This document shows, one piece after another, positions 1 through 7,989 of a stretch of DNA of 64,000 nucleotides. Source of the stretch: Chloroflexota bacterium. GTDB taxonomy: Bacteria; Chloroflexota; Dehalococcoidia; Lucifugimonadales; JADFKI01. Numbering within the stretch: position 1 is the first letter of the stretch; each line of letters begins with the position of its first letter. Location: assembly GCA_009840355.1 (NCBI GenBank), contig VXNZ01000009.1, positions 1-64,000 of the forward strand, read 5' to 3'. Under the pieces are notes generated by a model. It searched no databases and was not told the origin of the DNA. It saw only the letters and a list, made by a program, of their open reading frames with translations. A program made the position numbers and the translations under genes.

Positions 1-109
1 TGATGGCATAGCTGTCGCTTTGCAAGGTGTCCACAAGGAACATGGCTATGGTCTCGCCGTTGCTGGTTAGTTCGGCTATTTTCTGTTGTAGGGCTGTTTG
101 GATGCACAT
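1..109 (-). CDS. N-terminal fragment of an unrecognised protein
   Basis: An open frame begins at an ATG at 109 on the minus strand and runs off the window after 36 codons. The peptide starts MCIQTALQQKIAEL and looks helical and soluble. There is no clear Shine-Dalgarno sequence before the ATG. It lies downstream of the AI-2E-family transporter gene in the same direction. I do not recognise a family and give it low confidence because only the first 36 residues are visible. Confidence 0.35.
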   Translation of the reverse strand, partial: MCIQTALQQKIAELTSNGETIAMFLVDTLQSDSYAI

Positions 110-224
110 ATTAGTCTCAGGTGTCAGGGTTCGGGCGTTAGGGTTTGAGTGTTTGAAATCATATGTTCTGATTTTAAGGGCAAGTGTTTGGCTTGTCAAG
201 GGGAGGACAATCCACAAACGAGGG

Positions 225-1418
225 CTAATCCCCGGCCGGTTCGCCACTCGGCGTGGCTTCATCAGACAGTCCGGAAGGCGGCGCTTCGTCCGGAGCGTCA
301 ACCGGCTGCGTTTCGGCTACTCGGTCTTCGGCTTCGGTGCGCCAGACACTTAGGAAGTACAGCAGCACGCTTCGGGCGGCGGCGGCGAGCGGCGGGCCTA
401 GGATGATACCCCATAGCCCGGCGAGTTCGCTGCCCACTAGCAGCGCGGCGATTATCATCACGGGATGCAGGTTAAGTGAATCGCTCTGAATGCGCGGCAC
501 AAGCAGGGAGTTTTCCAGAAGCTGTACCAGGATATAGAGCAGAATTACCGGAATTATCATATGGGGAGCTAAGGCAAGTGTAACGATAATACCGGGGATT
601 GCGCCGAGCCAGGGACCGATGACCGGAATAAGTTCAGTTACGCCGGCGACTATTCCCAACACCGGCGTATAGGGTGTCATATTGGGGGCGAACAACAGAC
701 TCATCAGGAACAACCCGACGAACACCACTAAGCCTACGACCAGCCCAAGAAGGAGTTGCCCCCGTATGTATGAGCCGAATACGTCGTCGAGGATACTGAG
801 AACGTTCTCCGTGTGCCTTCTCGGACCAGGTGTGAGCGTGTTCAGCGCGCCTTCGATTATCTTGCCTTTGTCTTTGAGAACATAGAAGAGAATCAGCGGC
901 ACCATCGCGAGCCCGAGCAAGAGCGAAACGGTCTGAGACAAAACGCCCAGGGTGCTTGATGCAACTCTTTTGCCGGCTTCGACTACCAAATTGCCTATGT
1001 TCTGAGTGGCGCTCTGCACGAGGCTGTTCAGCTCCGGCGGAATGTCTATCACGAATTCGGTACTGACACTCTCGAATGTAACGCGAGCGGCCTCTATGAG
1101 GTTGGGGAGGTCTCCAATGAACGCCTGCACTTGATTAACTGTGGCAATGATGCCGGCTATGAGCGCGATGATGGCGAGGATAGCGGCGACAATGAAGATG
1201 ATCGCAATGAAGACGACGCGCTTAAGCTCAGGGCGATCTGACATCCAAGGGATACGGCGTTCCAGCCAAGTCACAAATGGGTCGAGGATGTACACCAGCG
1301 CGCCGCCGATAATGAAGGGCAGCAGCGCGCTTTTGAGCTGGTACATGAGAAGGAGGATGACGATCGCGCCGAGCAGCAACCACACTAAGCGATTGATTCT
1401 AAAGTTAGAAATCATCAT
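225..1418 (-). CDS. AI-2E family transporter / UPF0118 membrane protein
   Basis: This is a polytopic inner-membrane protein of the AI-2E transporter family (PF01594), whose members export or exchange small solutes. The substrate here is unknown. Paired hydrophobic segments open the protein (VWLLLGAIVILLLMY), a soluble helical region follows, and the conserved C-terminal membrane block includes VTELIPVIGPWLGAIPG and LWGIILGPPLAAAAR. About 397 residues is normal for the family. I chose the ATG pair at 1418/1415 because TGGAGG lies 3-6 bases upstream; a longer frame to 1499 has no such site. The acidic, proline-rich C-terminus is poorly conserved. It follows jag in the same direction about 220 bp downstream and may be a separate transcript. 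Confidence 0.88.
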   Translation of the reverse strand: MMISNFRINRLVWLLLGAIVILLLMYQLKSALLPFIIGGALVYILDPFVTWLERRIPWMSDRPELKRVVFIAIIFIVAAILAIIALIAGIIATVNQVQAFIGDLPNLIEAARVTFESVSTEFVIDIPPELNSLVQSATQNIGNLVVEAGKRVASSTLGVLSQTVSLLLGLAMVPLILFYVLKDKGKIIEGALNTLTPGPRRHTENVLSILDDVFGSYIRGQLLLGLVVGLVVFVGLFLMSLLFAPNMTPYTPVLGIVAGVTELIPVIGPWLGAIPGIIVTLALAPHMIIPVILLYILVQLLENSLLVPRIQSDSLNLHPVMIIAALLVGSELAGLWGIILGPPLAAAARSVLLYFLSVWRTEAEDRVAETQPVDAPDEAPPSGLSDEATPSGEPAGD

Positions 1419-1640
1419 GCGCCTCCAAGCAGCTAGCAACTCCGGCAGCCAAAAGTTCGCTAATACGGGAGACGCCGTGGAGCGCATTCTTGATAGCAAT
1501 TATGTGCCATCAAGCCGTACAAGCGACGCCCGCGCAATGTACAACATTGCCGCCGTATTAGCAACATACGGAAGCGTACTGATAGCGAATTGCCGGCGGT
1601 CGCCCCTACGGTCATTGCAAGCCGTGCTGCTTACGCCGTG

Positions 1641-2408
1641 CTACTTCGGATGTATTACCACCTTGCGGCGGTCGCCGTGCCCGTCGCTTTCGGTTACTAC
1701 ATCGGCGTGGTCTGCCAGCGCCATGTGCACTTGGCGGCGCTCGTTGGGGGGCATTGGCTCTAGGGGGATGGAGCGACCCCGCTGGGCTACTCGCTGGGCT
1801 ACTCGGCGCGCTAGGTTTGCCACGGAGTCGTAGCGGCGCTGCTGGTAGCCTTCGACATCGACCATCAGGTTGGTGCGCTCGCCCATCCTGCGGCTCACCA
1901 GGAAGCTGACGATGAATTGCAGCGCGCGTAATGTCTCGCCGCGCGTGCCGATGAGCAAGCCGGAATCTTCGCCCTCTATCTCGAAGACGGGGCCTTCTTC
2001 GTCGCCGTCGTATGGCTCGCGGAGATACACGTCCGCCGCGACGCCCATCTTGCCTAGCAGTGTGCTCAGCACATCGTAGCCGACGCTAACTACCTCGGAT
2101 GTCTCTTCGTCTTCATCGTAGTCGTCTTCATCATCGTAGTCGTCGTCGAAATCGTCTGCCAGCGCCGAGAAATCTGCCAGCGCGTCCGGCTGGGGCTCGT
2201 TGTCCGGTTCGTCGTCTGCGGCTGGCTCGTCTGCCGGTTCCGCAAGCGTAACACGCACGACCGCAGGTTCGCTGCCGATGCCGAGCAAGCCTCCCCTGCC
2301 CTCGTTAACGACGTCTATTTCCACCTCGTCGCGACCTGCGCCTAGCTGGTCTAGCGCGGTTTCGATTGCCTCTTCGGGTGTTCTTCCCGTTGTTTCTATC
2401 GTCCGCAT
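1641..2408 (-). CDS. jag: Jag/KhpB (EloR) RNA-binding protein
   Basis: The protein is the SpoIIIJ-associated single-stranded-nucleic-acid-binding protein, which in Gram-positives acts in cell elongation and division control and is usually encoded next to yidC. The order is a Jag-N domain (residues 1-50, with GGLLGIGSEPAVVRV), a very acidic Asp/Glu linker (about 60-105), a KH domain with the loop GLLIGTRGETLRALQ, and a C-terminal R3H domain (NERRQVHMALADH). The start at 2408 is preceded by GAGGAGA about 9 bases upstream. It overlaps the 3' end of yidC by 104 bases in another frame, so its ribosome-binding site lies inside yidC. This arrangement suggests translational coupling. Identity is firm from domains plus neighbours. 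Confidence 0.93.
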   Translation of the reverse strand: MRTIETTGRTPEEAIETALDQLGAGRDEVEIDVVNEGRGGLLGIGSEPAVVRVTLAEPADEPAADDEPDNEPQPDALADFSALADDFDDDYDDEDDYDEDEETSEVVSVGYDVLSTLLGKMGVAADVYLREPYDGDEEGPVFEIEGEDSGLLIGTRGETLRALQFIVSFLVSRRMGERTNLMVDVEGYQQRRYDSVANLARRVAQRVAQRGRSIPLEPMPPNERRQVHMALADHADVVTESDGHGDRRKVVIHPK

Positions 2409-3249
2409 TAGTTGGTGTCTCCTCTGATTCGGGAGATGCCGGCGCGACGGCGGAGGCGGACGCCCCCGCTGGTACAGGCGTCGGCGCCGATTCTCCACGA
2501 TTGAACTTAAGCATATCTGTTAGGGGGCCCCAGCCGGTTACGAAGCCCTGTATTATCATTCCCACTAGGTTCGATACGACCCAGTAGAGCGCGAGACCGC
2601 TCGGGAATGTCGTGGTGAAGAAGCCGAACATTATCGGCATCATCCACAGCATCATGCGGTTCGTGGATGCCTGGCGCGGGTCCGCGGACGGCAGGGTGGT
2701 CGTCTTTTGCATCAGCCACATGGACACGCCGACAAGCACCGGCATTACGGGCAGCGAGTCCGGCTGCGCCAAGTCCAGCCACAGGAACGCGTTGTTTATG
2801 GGAATAACATCGTGCACGCCGGGCAGCCACGGGTACAAGTGCCCGGACAGCCCAACAAGGCGCTCCGGCGTGGATGGCAGCGTCTGGATGACCGCCTGAA
2901 ACAGGCCGATCCAGATGGGGAATTGGATGAACAGCGGACCAAGGCAGCCTATCGGATTTACGCCGTTCGCCTTATAGACTTCCATCGTGCGGCGTGAAAG
3001 CGTCTGCCTGTCGTCCTTGTGTTTTTCCTGCAGCTCCTTGAGCTGCGGCTGCAGCGCGGTCATCTTCATCATCTGGCGGCTCTGGCGAACCGTCAGGGGG
3101 ATGAGTATCAGCCGCACGATGAGCGTGAAGGCGATGATCGCCAGACCGAAGTTCAGGAAGAAGACGCTGTACAGCAAAACGAGGCTGTTTATCATCGGCT
3201 GGATGATAGCCACGTTCCATATGTCTATGAAAATCTGGAGAAACTGCAT
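2305..3249 (-). CDS. yidC: YidC/Oxa1/SpoIIIJ-type membrane protein insertase
   Basis: This is the short, single-domain YidC form typical of Gram-positives and Chloroflexota (314 residues, without the large periplasmic domain of proteobacterial YidC). The core shows the first membrane helix (LLYSVFFLNFGLAIIAFTLI), an arginine in RLILIPLTVRQSRQ, the cytoplasmic helical hairpin LQPQLKELQEKHKDDR, and the later helices IQFPIWIGLFQAV and SGLALYWVVSNLVGMI. The C-terminal tail after residue 255 is Pro/Ala/Ser-rich and ends in a very basic stretch (RRRSRRGGNRRR), as in YidC proteins that contact the ribosome. That basic end is encoded by the same DNA as the start of jag. No lipobox is visible. It inserts membrane proteins alone or with SecYEG. 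Confidence 0.95.
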   Translation of the reverse strand: MQFLQIFIDIWNVAIIQPMINSLVLLYSVFFLNFGLAIIAFTLIVRLILIPLTVRQSRQMMKMTALQPQLKELQEKHKDDRQTLSRRTMEVYKANGVNPIGCLGPLFIQFPIWIGLFQAVIQTLPSTPERLVGLSGHLYPWLPGVHDVIPINNAFLWLDLAQPDSLPVMPVLVGVSMWLMQKTTTLPSADPRQASTNRMMLWMMPIMFGFFTTTFPSGLALYWVVSNLVGMIIQGFVTGWGPLTDMLKFNRGESAPTPVPAGASASAVAPASPESEETPTNADDRNNGKNTRRGNRNRARPARRRSRRGGNRRR

Positions 3250-3363
3250 GAATCTTTTCAGTTCGTCAGTGTTTTAGTCGGTCCCTTCCCTTGACGGGGG
3301 AAGAGCCTGCTTTGCGAAGATAAAGGGGTGAAGCGAATCACCACCCACCTGCTAGAGTTCCGC

Positions 3364-3537
3364 CTACCCCAAGATAGTCTGCACGAGTATCGCGGCAAGT
3401 ATCGCGCCACCCACACTGAATATCGCCCACAGAAGCCGCGTTTCCAAAGCCTTCAAATCGGCTTTCGTGGCAAAGTGCGTCTGTATCTCTTCGATTTGCG
3501 CTTCGTTGCGCGCTGTCCGTTCTTGAATTGTGGCCAT
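3364..3537 (-). CDS. Small membrane-anchored coiled-coil protein, 57 residues
   Basis: A short frame between yidC and the PQQ-repeat lipoprotein encodes MATIQERTARNEAQIEEIQT at its start, a charged helical segment with the motif TKADLKALETRLLW, and one hydrophobic helix (AIFSVGGAILAAILVQTIL) ending near the C-terminus. The ATG at 3537 has a strong GGGGAG two bases upstream. The head-helix-tail plan resembles small DUF1640-type or phage XhlA-type proteins: a cytoplasmic coiled coil held by one membrane span. No function is known. Position in the yidC operon suggests a membrane-related role. A small hairpin (TTTCAGC/GCTGAAA at 3548-3563) sits just before its ribosome-binding site. Confidence 0.7.
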   Translation of the reverse strand: MATIQERTARNEAQIEEIQTHFATKADLKALETRLLWAIFSVGGAILAAILVQTILG

Positions 3538-3635
3538 TTCTCCCCTTTTTCAGCAGGCTGAAAGGCATTTCTATACGCTTGATAAGGTGTCAGCGACAAG
3601 TATTTATTGCATCCTGTCCATTGATGTTAGTCTGT

Positions 3636-4766
3636 TCAGCAGTCTTCGACCCTGCCTCGCAACACGGGTTCTTCCTCTTCGGGATTGTGCACCCACTCTT
3701 CGTCCGGGTTGCCGTTCGTCTTGACGCGCAGCGCGCGAATGGTCTTGTCCTTGGCGCTCAGGAAAACGATGTCGTCGCTCACCGCGAGCGAGGAGCGAAT
3801 TTCGGTGCGCATATTGCACGAATCGACCGGATTGCCGTCGCTGATTCGCGCGATGTGCAGCCTGCCATCGTCAGAGCCTATGGCTATCATATCAAAAATG
3901 ACGGCTGGCGACCCGACAATGGGGCCCTCAGTTTCGAGCGTCCAGCGCAGTTCGCCGGTGCGCTTGTCCAGCGCGTACAAATTGCCATCCAACGATGGCG
4001 CGTAAACGGTGTCGCGGTGAACAAGCGGCGAGCCCCAGTACCAGCTTCCCGCGCCTTCAAACTTCCAGCGCAGCGAGCCGTCCGCGGCGTCCACCGCGTA
4101 GAAGACGCTGTCGAACGAGCCGAAGTACACTGTGCCTGCATCGTAAGCCGGTGTCGATGCAATCGCGCCGTCAGATGTGAACTGCCAGAGCTTCGTGCCG
4201 TCTTCGAGGCTAATGGCGTACAGGTTCTTGTCCAACGATGTGGCGTAAACCACGCCGTCAACGCCGATAGGAGACGACCATATCTTGTTGCCGGTCTGGT
4301 ATGTCCACAGCGAGGAGACGCTGTAGCGCCGCTGGTCGTCCGCTTCCTGCTGGAATGCGTACACACGGCCGTTGTCCGCGCCGACCAACACGATGTCGTC
4401 CACGAGTGTGGGACCGCCGACGATGGGCGAGCCTATCGGTTCGTCCCACTTCTTTTCAAGGTTCGGCACGAAGCGGGCGTAAAGCACGCCGTCGTAGCCG
4501 CCGAAGTACAGCGAGTCGTCGCGCAATACGGGCGTGCCATATACGCCGCGCTGCGCTTCTTCCCCGACAAGGTTGAAGCCGGCAATGATTTCGTCGCCGC
4601 TTTCGATGTCCAGCGCGCGCATGTCGCCGGCGCGCGTGCCGATGTACAGCGTATCGTCGCCGACCACGCCGCCCGACCAGCCTTCCGGTGTGGCGATGCG
4701 GCCGGCGCAGCCCACCAGCGCGATGAGCAGCAAGGGCAGCGCGAGTGTTATCAGGTTTCTTTTCAT
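3636..4766 (-). CDS. PQQ-repeat (BamB-like) beta-propeller lipoprotein
   Basis: The product is predicted to be an exported lipoprotein: a basic start (MKRNLIT), a hydrophobic stretch and a lipobox ending in LVGC put the lipidated Cys at residue 20. The rest is seven or eight PQQ-like propeller blades, each with a pattern such as VYFGSFDSVFYAVDAADGSL or GELRWTLE. Such propellers (BamB is the best known) act as protein-binding scaffolds; no quinoprotein catalytic residues are evident. The gene sits between yidD and yidC in an operon for protein insertion, where a propeller lipoprotein is not usual, so a role in envelope protein assembly is a reasonable guess. Frame extension upstream to 4805 lacks a signal-peptide start. 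Confidence 0.85.
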   Translation of the reverse strand: MKRNLITLALPLLLIALVGCAGRIATPEGWSGGVVGDDTLYIGTRAGDMRALDIESGDEIIAGFNLVGEEAQRGVYGTPVLRDDSLYFGGYDGVLYARFVPNLEKKWDEPIGSPIVGGPTLVDDIVLVGADNGRVYAFQQEADDQRRYSVSSLWTYQTGNKIWSSPIGVDGVVYATSLDKNLYAISLEDGTKLWQFTSDGAIASTPAYDAGTVYFGSFDSVFYAVDAADGSLRWKFEGAGSWYWGSPLVHRDTVYAPSLDGNLYALDKRTGELRWTLETEGPIVGSPAVIFDMIAIGSDDGRLHIARISDGNPVDSCNMRTEIRSSLAVSDDIVFLSAKDKTIRALRVKTNGNPDEEWVHNPEEEEPVLRGRVEDC

Positions 4767-4897
4767 ATTCTCGTTTCGTTCATTCCCACTCAGGTGCCTA
4801 CTCAATGGGGCACCCTAAATAGGGAAAGGTTAGGACAGGAGTAAGAACTACGCCCAGCCCTATTGCTTTGTTCAGCCAAGCGTAAGAATCAGAAAAA

Positions 4898-5113
4898 TCA
4901 TGGCACTGGGTCGTAGCCGCTGGTGCCGCCGGGTCTGCATCTGGATAGGCGTTTGATGCCGAGCCAGGTCCCCTTGAACACGCCGTACTTGACGATGGCT
5001 TCGTGTGTGTAGCGCGAGCAAGTGGGTTCGTGGCGGCACAGCCCGTTGGAGATGTAGGGAGACAGCGCGTTCTGGTAGAACCGAATCGCTCCCAGCGCAA
5101 CCGCTTGCATCAT
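4898..5113 (-). CDS. yidD: YidD membrane protein insertion efficiency factor
   Basis: A 71-residue protein of the YidD family (PF01809, formerly haemolytic-domain protein). It has the family's signature: the N-terminal amphipathic helix (AIRFYQNALSPYIS), the cysteine motif CRHEPTCSRYTHEAI, and the C-terminal CRPGGTSGYDPVP. YidD is a peripheral inner-membrane protein that helps Sec/YidC insertion. It lies 63 bases after rnpA, the usual neighbour. Two adjacent ATGs (5113 and 5110) are possible starts. Confidence 0.95.
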   Translation of the reverse strand: MMQAVALGAIRFYQNALSPYISNGLCRHEPTCSRYTHEAIVKYGVFKGTWLGIKRLSRCRPGGTSGYDPVP

Positions 5114-5176
5114 AAAGTTATCCGTTCCCCTGTGGGTGCGCCCGTTCGTATGGGTGATGATTTCGAGCGTGCGCCA

Positions 5177-5608
5177 TTATTTTGGGCTACTACTGGCCGG
5201 GCTGCTACTGGCAGGGCTGACATTGACAGAACTGCCGGCGCCGCTATTGGCAGTCTGCCTATTTGCGCGATCGTCGATAATCTTCGCCCGCCTGAACAGC
5301 CGCCGCAGCGAGCGGTTGAGGCGATGGTAGTCTGCGTTGGCGGCGTCCTTGCGCGCTATCACCACTAAGTCCCAGCTTTCGCTCAGGCGTGGCAAGTATT
5401 CCGTGCGGGCGGCTTCCTTGAGCCTGCGCTTGATGCGGTTACGCACTACGGCGTTGCCCACGCGCTTGCTGACGGAAAAGCCGAATCGGCTGCATTCGTT
5501 ATCGGTGCGCCGCGCAACCAGCACGAGCATCCTATCCGCCCAGCTCTTGCCTTCGCGTCGCGCCGCCGCAAAATCCTTCGACTTTCTCAGGCGATGTCGC
5601 TTCTGCAT
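5177..5608 (-). CDS. rnpA: Ribonuclease P protein component
   Basis: The protein subunit of RNase P, which binds the RNase P RNA and helps recognise the 5' leader of pre-tRNAs. The RNR signature is clear (VGNAVVRNRIKRRLKEAAR), preceded by the central strand FGFSVSKRVG and the N-terminal RLRKSKDFAAARREGK. The conserved domain ends near residue 115; a Ser/Ala-rich tail of about 25 residues (GSSVNVSPASSSPASSSPK) is extra. It lies between rpmH and yidD as expected. I saw no RNase P RNA gene in the window. Confidence 0.95.
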   Translation of the reverse strand: MQKRHRLRKSKDFAAARREGKSWADRMLVLVARRTDNECSRFGFSVSKRVGNAVVRNRIKRRLKEAARTEYLPRLSESWDLVVIARKDAANADYHRLNRSLRRLFRRAKIIDDRANRQTANSGAGSSVNVSPASSSPASSSPK

Positions 5609-5821
5609 ATCCGCTCACGGAGCGCCCTGTAACTCGCAGCGTATCGTATCATCGCACCCGACTTTGGCGCACACCGATTCGGGCGCATCTGTTTACATTG
5701 TAGCGGCATATCGCCGGGCGCAGTGCCTGCTAGTCCCCGAAATCCCTTTCCCATCCGGGGGAATGTCAGGAAGGCGCGATTTCCGCGACATCCGGCTCAG
5801 GCGGCTCATCGAGACGCGCGG

Positions 5822-5959
5822 CTACACTGTGAGCTTATGGCGTCCCCTGAACATGCGGCGCTTGAGCACATTGCGGCCGTTCTTCGTGCTCATCCGCGAT
5901 CGAAAGCCGTGCACGCGCATCCTTCGGCGCCTCTTGGGTTGATATGTTCTCTTTGGCAT
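5822..5959 (-). CDS. rpmH: Ribosomal protein bL34
   Basis: A 45-residue large-subunit ribosomal protein, starting [19 protein letters not shown] and ending [12 protein letters not shown], with the usual very basic composition. The open frame extends upstream to 6070, but the conserved protein begins at the ATG at 5959, which has GGAAAG upstream. It is the first gene of the rpmH-rnpA-yidD-yidC-jag block and is preceded by a near-consensus promoter at 6077-6105. The 213 bp between rpmH and rnpA hold no feature I can name. Confidence 0.97.
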   Translation of the reverse strand: MPKRTYQPKRRRRMRVHGFRSRMSTKNGRNVLKRRMFRGRHKLTV

Positions 5960-6076
5960 TATTTCGCTTTCCGATATTGCCGCTAGTTGGCGCTTATGGG
6001 GCTCGTATTTCGATGCACACCTCACGGCGCGCGCACCTAACGACCTTGAAACAAATTTACGAAAGTCCAATTACCG

Positions 6077-6105
6077 ATTATACTTATGGCTGAAAAGAAG
6101 GTCAA
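6077..6105 (-). promoter_or_regulatory. Sigma-70-type promoter of the rpmH operon
   Basis: On the minus strand TTGACC (6105-6100) and TATAAT (6082-6077) are separated by exactly 17 bases. Transcription should start near 6070, giving a leader of about 110 bases before rpmH. In many bacteria dnaA and the origin lie just upstream of rpmH; here there is no dnaA and I found no DnaA-box cluster in 5960-6426. Confidence 0.85.
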
Positions 6106-6118
6106 TTGAAAATCGCAG

Positions 6119-6330
6119 ACACCGATAGTCCCTTCCCTCTTGGAGACATTTGCAAAAGGTGGTGGTGGACAGATATTTCACCCCCATCCTAACCTTCCCC
6201 CATCGAGGGGGAAGGGGCTTTTGAAATTGTCTTTCCCCATCGAAGGGGAAGGGACTTCTGAAATTGTCTTCCCCCTTGATTGGGGTATTGATTGAGGTAG
6301 GTTCGGGTAGGTTCGGATGGGGACGAAGAC
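6119..6330. repeat. CCTAACCTTCCCC-type dispersed repeat cluster in the rpmH upstream gap
   Basis: The 5960-6426 gap has no gene besides the rpmH promoter. It contains three tandem units of the form CCCCATCGAGGGGGAAGGG followed by TTTTGAAATTGTC or TTCTGAAATTGTC, preceded by CATCCTAACCTTCCC. Related units occur at about 3280-3306, 26196-26250, 45355-45410 and 51245-51285. They lie between genes, contain an inverted CCCC/GGGG core and have no coding capacity. Each could form a short hairpin. Confidence 0.7.
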
Positions 6331-6426
6331 GCCCATCCCCGCACAAGAATGGCACCCCGCACAATCATCCGATCATCCGCATAGCAATTACGACAGCCGG
6401 CTGATAGCGACAGGAATGAGGACGCA

Positions 6427-7194
6427 TTGTATAAAGTTTGGGTATTGCTCCTGTTGTCGGTAGCGCTGTACGGGTGCGCGCCGGAAGCGCCGGTTGACAC
6501 GCCAACTCCCCTGCCCGCCACGCCCGCTATCGCTGCGCCGACTGCCGCGCCAACTGTAGTGAAACAGCCGTCGCCGAGCCTTCCGCCCGCTGCTGTCGCG
6601 CCGCCATCGCAGGCGCTGCCCACGCCTGCGCCGATGCGCACGATGGCTCCTTTGCCCGCCGGATTGCCCGACATAGAGTGTCAGACGACGGTTGACTCCG
6701 GCGAAGTGCCGGAGGAAATTCGCGAAGTCCGCGAGCGTCTTGGATACGCGGTGCAGCCGTCTGAACTGCCTGCGGGCTTTTCGTTCGGCGGAGTGTCGTA
6801 CATCGGCAACGAAGAAGCGCTGCAGATTTACCAGGACGGCATTAACAACATCATCATCGCGTATCCGATGGAGTTCTCGCCGGACAGCGCGCCCGGTTCG
6901 CTCCAATGGGAGCGCCCGGCAGAGGCGGTCAGCGCCGTGAGCATGGGGGATCAGACGGCATATCTGATGATAGGCGGCTGGTCGGACGCGAGCATCATCG
7001 CGGGACCGGCGCTCAGCCCGGACAAGGCGGAATGGGACTTCGAGAAGTCGCTCGCGCTGTTCTTCCGCTGCACCCAAAGCGGTGGACGAGCCATTGATGT
7101 GGCGATTCAGGCATTACCCGGCCCGATAGACTGGATCGACGCGCAGGCGCTGGTGGATATAGCGTATTCGCTTGAGCGCGTAACCGGCAACTAA
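6427..7194 (+). CDS. Lipoprotein with proline-rich linker, unknown function
   Basis: The N-terminus (MYKVWVLLLLSVALYGC) is a lipoprotein signal with the lipidated Cys at residue 17. A Pro/Ala/Thr-rich spacer of about 60 residues follows, then a globular domain of about 170 residues with a pair of Cys residues (IECQ near 84, FRCTQ near 216). I do not recognise the domain. The start is a TTG at 6427 with GAGGA four bases upstream; no in-frame ATG is available before the signal sequence. It is followed 63 bp later by a membrane-bound thioredoxin-like protein in the same direction, so the Cys pair might be its redox substrate, but that is only a guess. Confidence 0.7.
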   Translation: MYKVWVLLLLSVALYGCAPEAPVDTPTPLPATPAIAAPTAAPTVVKQPSPSLPPAAVAPPSQALPTPAPMRTMAPLPAGLPDIECQTTVDSGEVPEEIREVRERLGYAVQPSELPAGFSFGGVSYIGNEEALQIYQDGINNIIIAYPMEFSPDSAPGSLQWERPAEAVSAVSMGDQTAYLMIGGWSDASIIAGPALSPDKAEWDFEKSLALFFRCTQSGGRAIDVAIQALPGPIDWIDAQALVDIAYSLERVTGN

Positions 7195-7257
7195 CAGTAT
7201 GAACAGTATGGGTAGGATAGGACGACGTAGTGGAGTCCGTCTTTCGCCCCAACAGAT

Positions 7258-7941
7258 ATGACGAATATCAATCAAGACGACGGGCAAGACGACATTGTGG
7301 ATGAGCCGCCTAGCGATTTGTTAGATACGGACGCGCCGCGCCGAATAACGCCGGTGCGCTTGGCGGCGATTGCGCTTGCGGTGTTGGTCGTGCTGGCGCT
7401 CACGGGGCTGCTGGCGTTTGGGTTGGCGAATCGGTCGCCGGTAACAGGACGCAGCGGCATAACGCGCATCGACAAGCCCGCGCCGAGCATCGCAATGCCC
7501 TTGTACGGCGGCGGCGAGCTGACGGAGGCGGACTACGCGGGCAAGCCTATGGTGATAAACTTTTGGGCGTCGTGGTGCGGTCCGTGCCGTCAGGAAGCGC
7601 CGATATTCGAGCGGCTGTCGCAGGAGTACGGCGAGCGCGGCGTGCTGTTCGTCGGCGTGAACATACAGGACGCCCTGCCGGACGCCGAGGCGTACCTGAA
7701 CGAGTTCACCATCACCTACCCCAACGGCATCGACGAGACCGGCAGCATCTCGGTCGATTACGGCGTCATCGGCATCCCGGTAACATTCTTCGTAACCGAC
7801 GAAGGTATTGTCCAACGCCGCTGGGCAGGCGTAATGCGCGAGACCGAACTGCGCCGCTGGATAGACGAACTGATATCGGGCATAGCGCCCACCGGCGATA
7901 TACAGGGCGGAAATCCGGAGGGATATGAGCCGCTGCGGTAA
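7258..7941 (+). CDS. Membrane-anchored thioredoxin-like protein (TlpA/ResA/CcmG type)
   Basis: An acidic cytoplasmic N-terminus of about 30 residues is followed by one membrane helix (about 34-56) and an exported thioredoxin fold. The redox motif WCGPC is at residues 106-110 ([19 protein letters not shown]), and the cis-proline loop is [10 protein letters not shown]. This matches the AhpC/TSA-Redoxin thiol-disulfide oxidoreductases that reduce apocytochrome c or other exported disulfides. No cytochrome-c biogenesis genes are adjacent, so its substrate is open. There is no strong ribosome-binding site at 7258. Length (227 residues) is normal. Confidence 0.88.
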   Translation: MTNINQDDGQDDIVDEPPSDLLDTDAPRRITPVRLAAIALAVLVVLALTGLLAFGLANRSPVTGRSGITRIDKPAPSIAMPLYGGGELTEADYAGKPMVINFWASWCGPCRQEAPIFERLSQEYGERGVLFVGVNIQDALPDAEAYLNEFTITYPNGIDETGSISVDYGVIGIPVTFFVTDEGIVQRRWAGVMRETELRRWIDELISGIAPTGDIQGGNPEGYEPLR

Positions 7942-7989
7942 GGTAAGATTGCCGCAAGGAGTGCGTGAATGAATCAGCAGGAATGATAT

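Noticed and set aside
3528-4844. A 438-codon plus-strand frame opposite the PQQ-repeat lipoprotein gene
   Set aside because: It has no recognisable domain and lies on the reverse of a clearly coding, domain-supported gene. High-GC genes often leave long open antisense frames.
5960-6426. Replication origin upstream of rpmH
   Set aside because: Only repeats and the rpmH promoter are present; no DnaA-box cluster and no dnaA.
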